The notes under the pieces: generated by a model
What the model was told of the DNA's origin: nothing
Database searches by the model: none
What the model saw: only the letters and a program-made list of their open reading frames with translations
Position numbers and translations under genes: made by a program
NCBI GenBank assembly: GCA_903893335.1
Contig: CAITLX010000644.1
Coordinates: 1 to 5,026, forward strand
Reading direction: 5' to 3'
DNA: 5,026 bases
DNA from: an uncultured delta proteobacterium
GTDB lineage: Bacteria; Myxococcota_A; Polyangia; Polyangiales; Polyangiaceae
Shown here: piece after piece, positions 4,531 to 5,026 of the stretch
How the letters are laid out: each line of letters opens with the position of its first letter
Position numbering within the stretch: position 1 is the stretch's first letter

Positions 4531-4986
4531 ATGATCGCAACGCGCTCGCTCTTGGTCCTCGCGATGTCCTCAATCGGCGTCGCCGCGTGCAGCAGCTCGA
4601 CGGCCGAGCCCGCGGGCGCCGCAGTCGTGGCCGACGCGGGCGCCGAGACCTCCGTCGGGCCCGACACGACCATCGTCGGGAGCTGCTCGATGGCATTGGG
4701 GGGTACGATGTACGCGTGCACGCAGTGGTCGCAGGCGATCGCCGCCGGGGCGGCCGCTGCGTTCTGCCCTGCCAACGCGGGTGTGACCGTCAGCACCTCG
4801 GCCTCCCCCTGCGCGGCGCCGGGCGCCGGCGGCGGGACTTGCACCTTCTCCTTCGCCGCCTCGGGCGCGTCGTACCTGCGGGTCACGGTGCTGTACCCGA
4901 GCTACCCCGGCGGCATGGCGGGGCAGAAGGCTGCTTGCGAGGCCACCGCGACGGCGGAGGCCACGGCGGTCTGGACCGACGGCTGA
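4531..4986 (+). CDS. Small cysteine-rich lipoprotein, hypothetical
   Basis: This 151-residue protein begins with a lipoprotein signal peptide: Arg5, a hydrophobic stretch LLVLAMSSIG, then the lipobox V17-A-A-C20. Signal peptidase II should cut before Cys20, which would be lipidated; Ser at +2 does not suggest inner-membrane retention by the E. coli rule, though that rule may not hold in this organism. Residues 21-48 are an Ala/Glu/Asp-rich linker. The remaining domain has six cysteines (52, 63, 79, 94, 104, 136), enough for three disulfides in the periplasm or at the cell surface. The pattern of a GTC-type strand, an RVTVLYP strand and a late KAACEA helix followed by a Trp resembles short myxobacterial cysteine-rich lipoproteins I recall, in which a final A-C-x-x-x-G-G-x-W motif is common; here that motif is loose. 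GGGAG at 4517-4521 supports the start. The function is unknown, and no enzyme motif is visible. Confidence 0.85.
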   Translation: MIATRSLLVLAMSSIGVAACSSSTAEPAGAAVVADAGAETSVGPDTTIVGSCSMALGGTMYACTQWSQAIAAGAAAAFCPANAGVTVSTSASPCAAPGAGGGTCTFSFAASGASYLRVTVLYPSYPGGMAGQKAACEATATAEATAVWTDG

Positions 4987-4997
4987 GCCTTCGCGTG

Positions 4998-5011
4998 GGG
5001 CGCGGACGCCC
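4998..5011 (+). terminator. Small hairpin after the lipoprotein gene
   Basis: The arms gggcg (4998-5002) and cgccc (5007-5011) enclose a CGGA loop, starting 11 bases after the stop codon. There is no T-tract before the window ends, so it is only a weak terminator candidate. Confidence 0.3.
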
Positions 5012-5026
5012 GGCGGCCCTCGCGGC

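Overview
The window is very GC-rich with strong G/C preference at third codon positions. It combines a large soluble hybrid sensor kinase, a lysine/alanine-rich histone-H1-like protein and short secreted or lipidated proteins. This mix suggests a Myxococcota (Deltaproteobacteria-type) genome, perhaps Polyangiales. The assignment is inference from composition and gene style; there is no rRNA or other marker to confirm it.

Layout, left to right. (1) Bases 2-232 (+) are the 3' end of a gene for a probable secreted beta-sandwich protein. (2) Bases 344-793 (+) encode a 149-residue histone-H1-like protein with an 11-residue PAKAAPAKK-type repeat. (3) Bases 867-2936 (+) encode a 689-residue PAS-PAS-HisKA-HATPase-receiver hybrid histidine kinase with all catalytic motifs intact. 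(4) Convergent to it are two overlapping minus-strand genes: a GNAT acetyltransferase (4207-3551) and, downstream, a small PglC-like phosphoglycosyl transferase (3582-2974). (5) Bases 4208-4530 are a 323-base divergent intergenic region. (6) Bases 4531-4986 (+) encode a small cysteine-rich lipoprotein.

How the genes may work together. The acetyltransferase and phosphoglycosyl transferase overlap by 32 bases and are almost certainly one transcription unit. A good sigma70-like promoter (TTGACC, 17 bases, TAGAAA) lies upstream on the minus strand. The phosphoglycosyl transferase would start a glycan on undecaprenyl phosphate, and the acetyltransferase may acetylate an amino sugar for it. No glycosyltransferase, flippase or polymerase is present in the window. 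The hybrid kinase has no histidine phosphotransfer protein or separate response regulator beside it, so its output is unknown. The histone-like gene lies 73 bases upstream of the kinase and could be co-transcribed with it.

The most unusual non-coding signal is the 323-base divergent spacer. It holds the sigma70-like promoter overlapping a short palindrome, three GC-rich hairpins (two of them 11-bp stems with a three-base bulge), a sigma54-like -24/-12 match pointing toward the lipoprotein gene, and a stem that covers the lipoprotein Shine-Dalgarno sequence. I saw no tRNA, rRNA, CRISPR, insertion sequence, attachment site or clear T-tract terminator. I do not see a clearly new defence or mobile system here; the findings are leads rather than discoveries.
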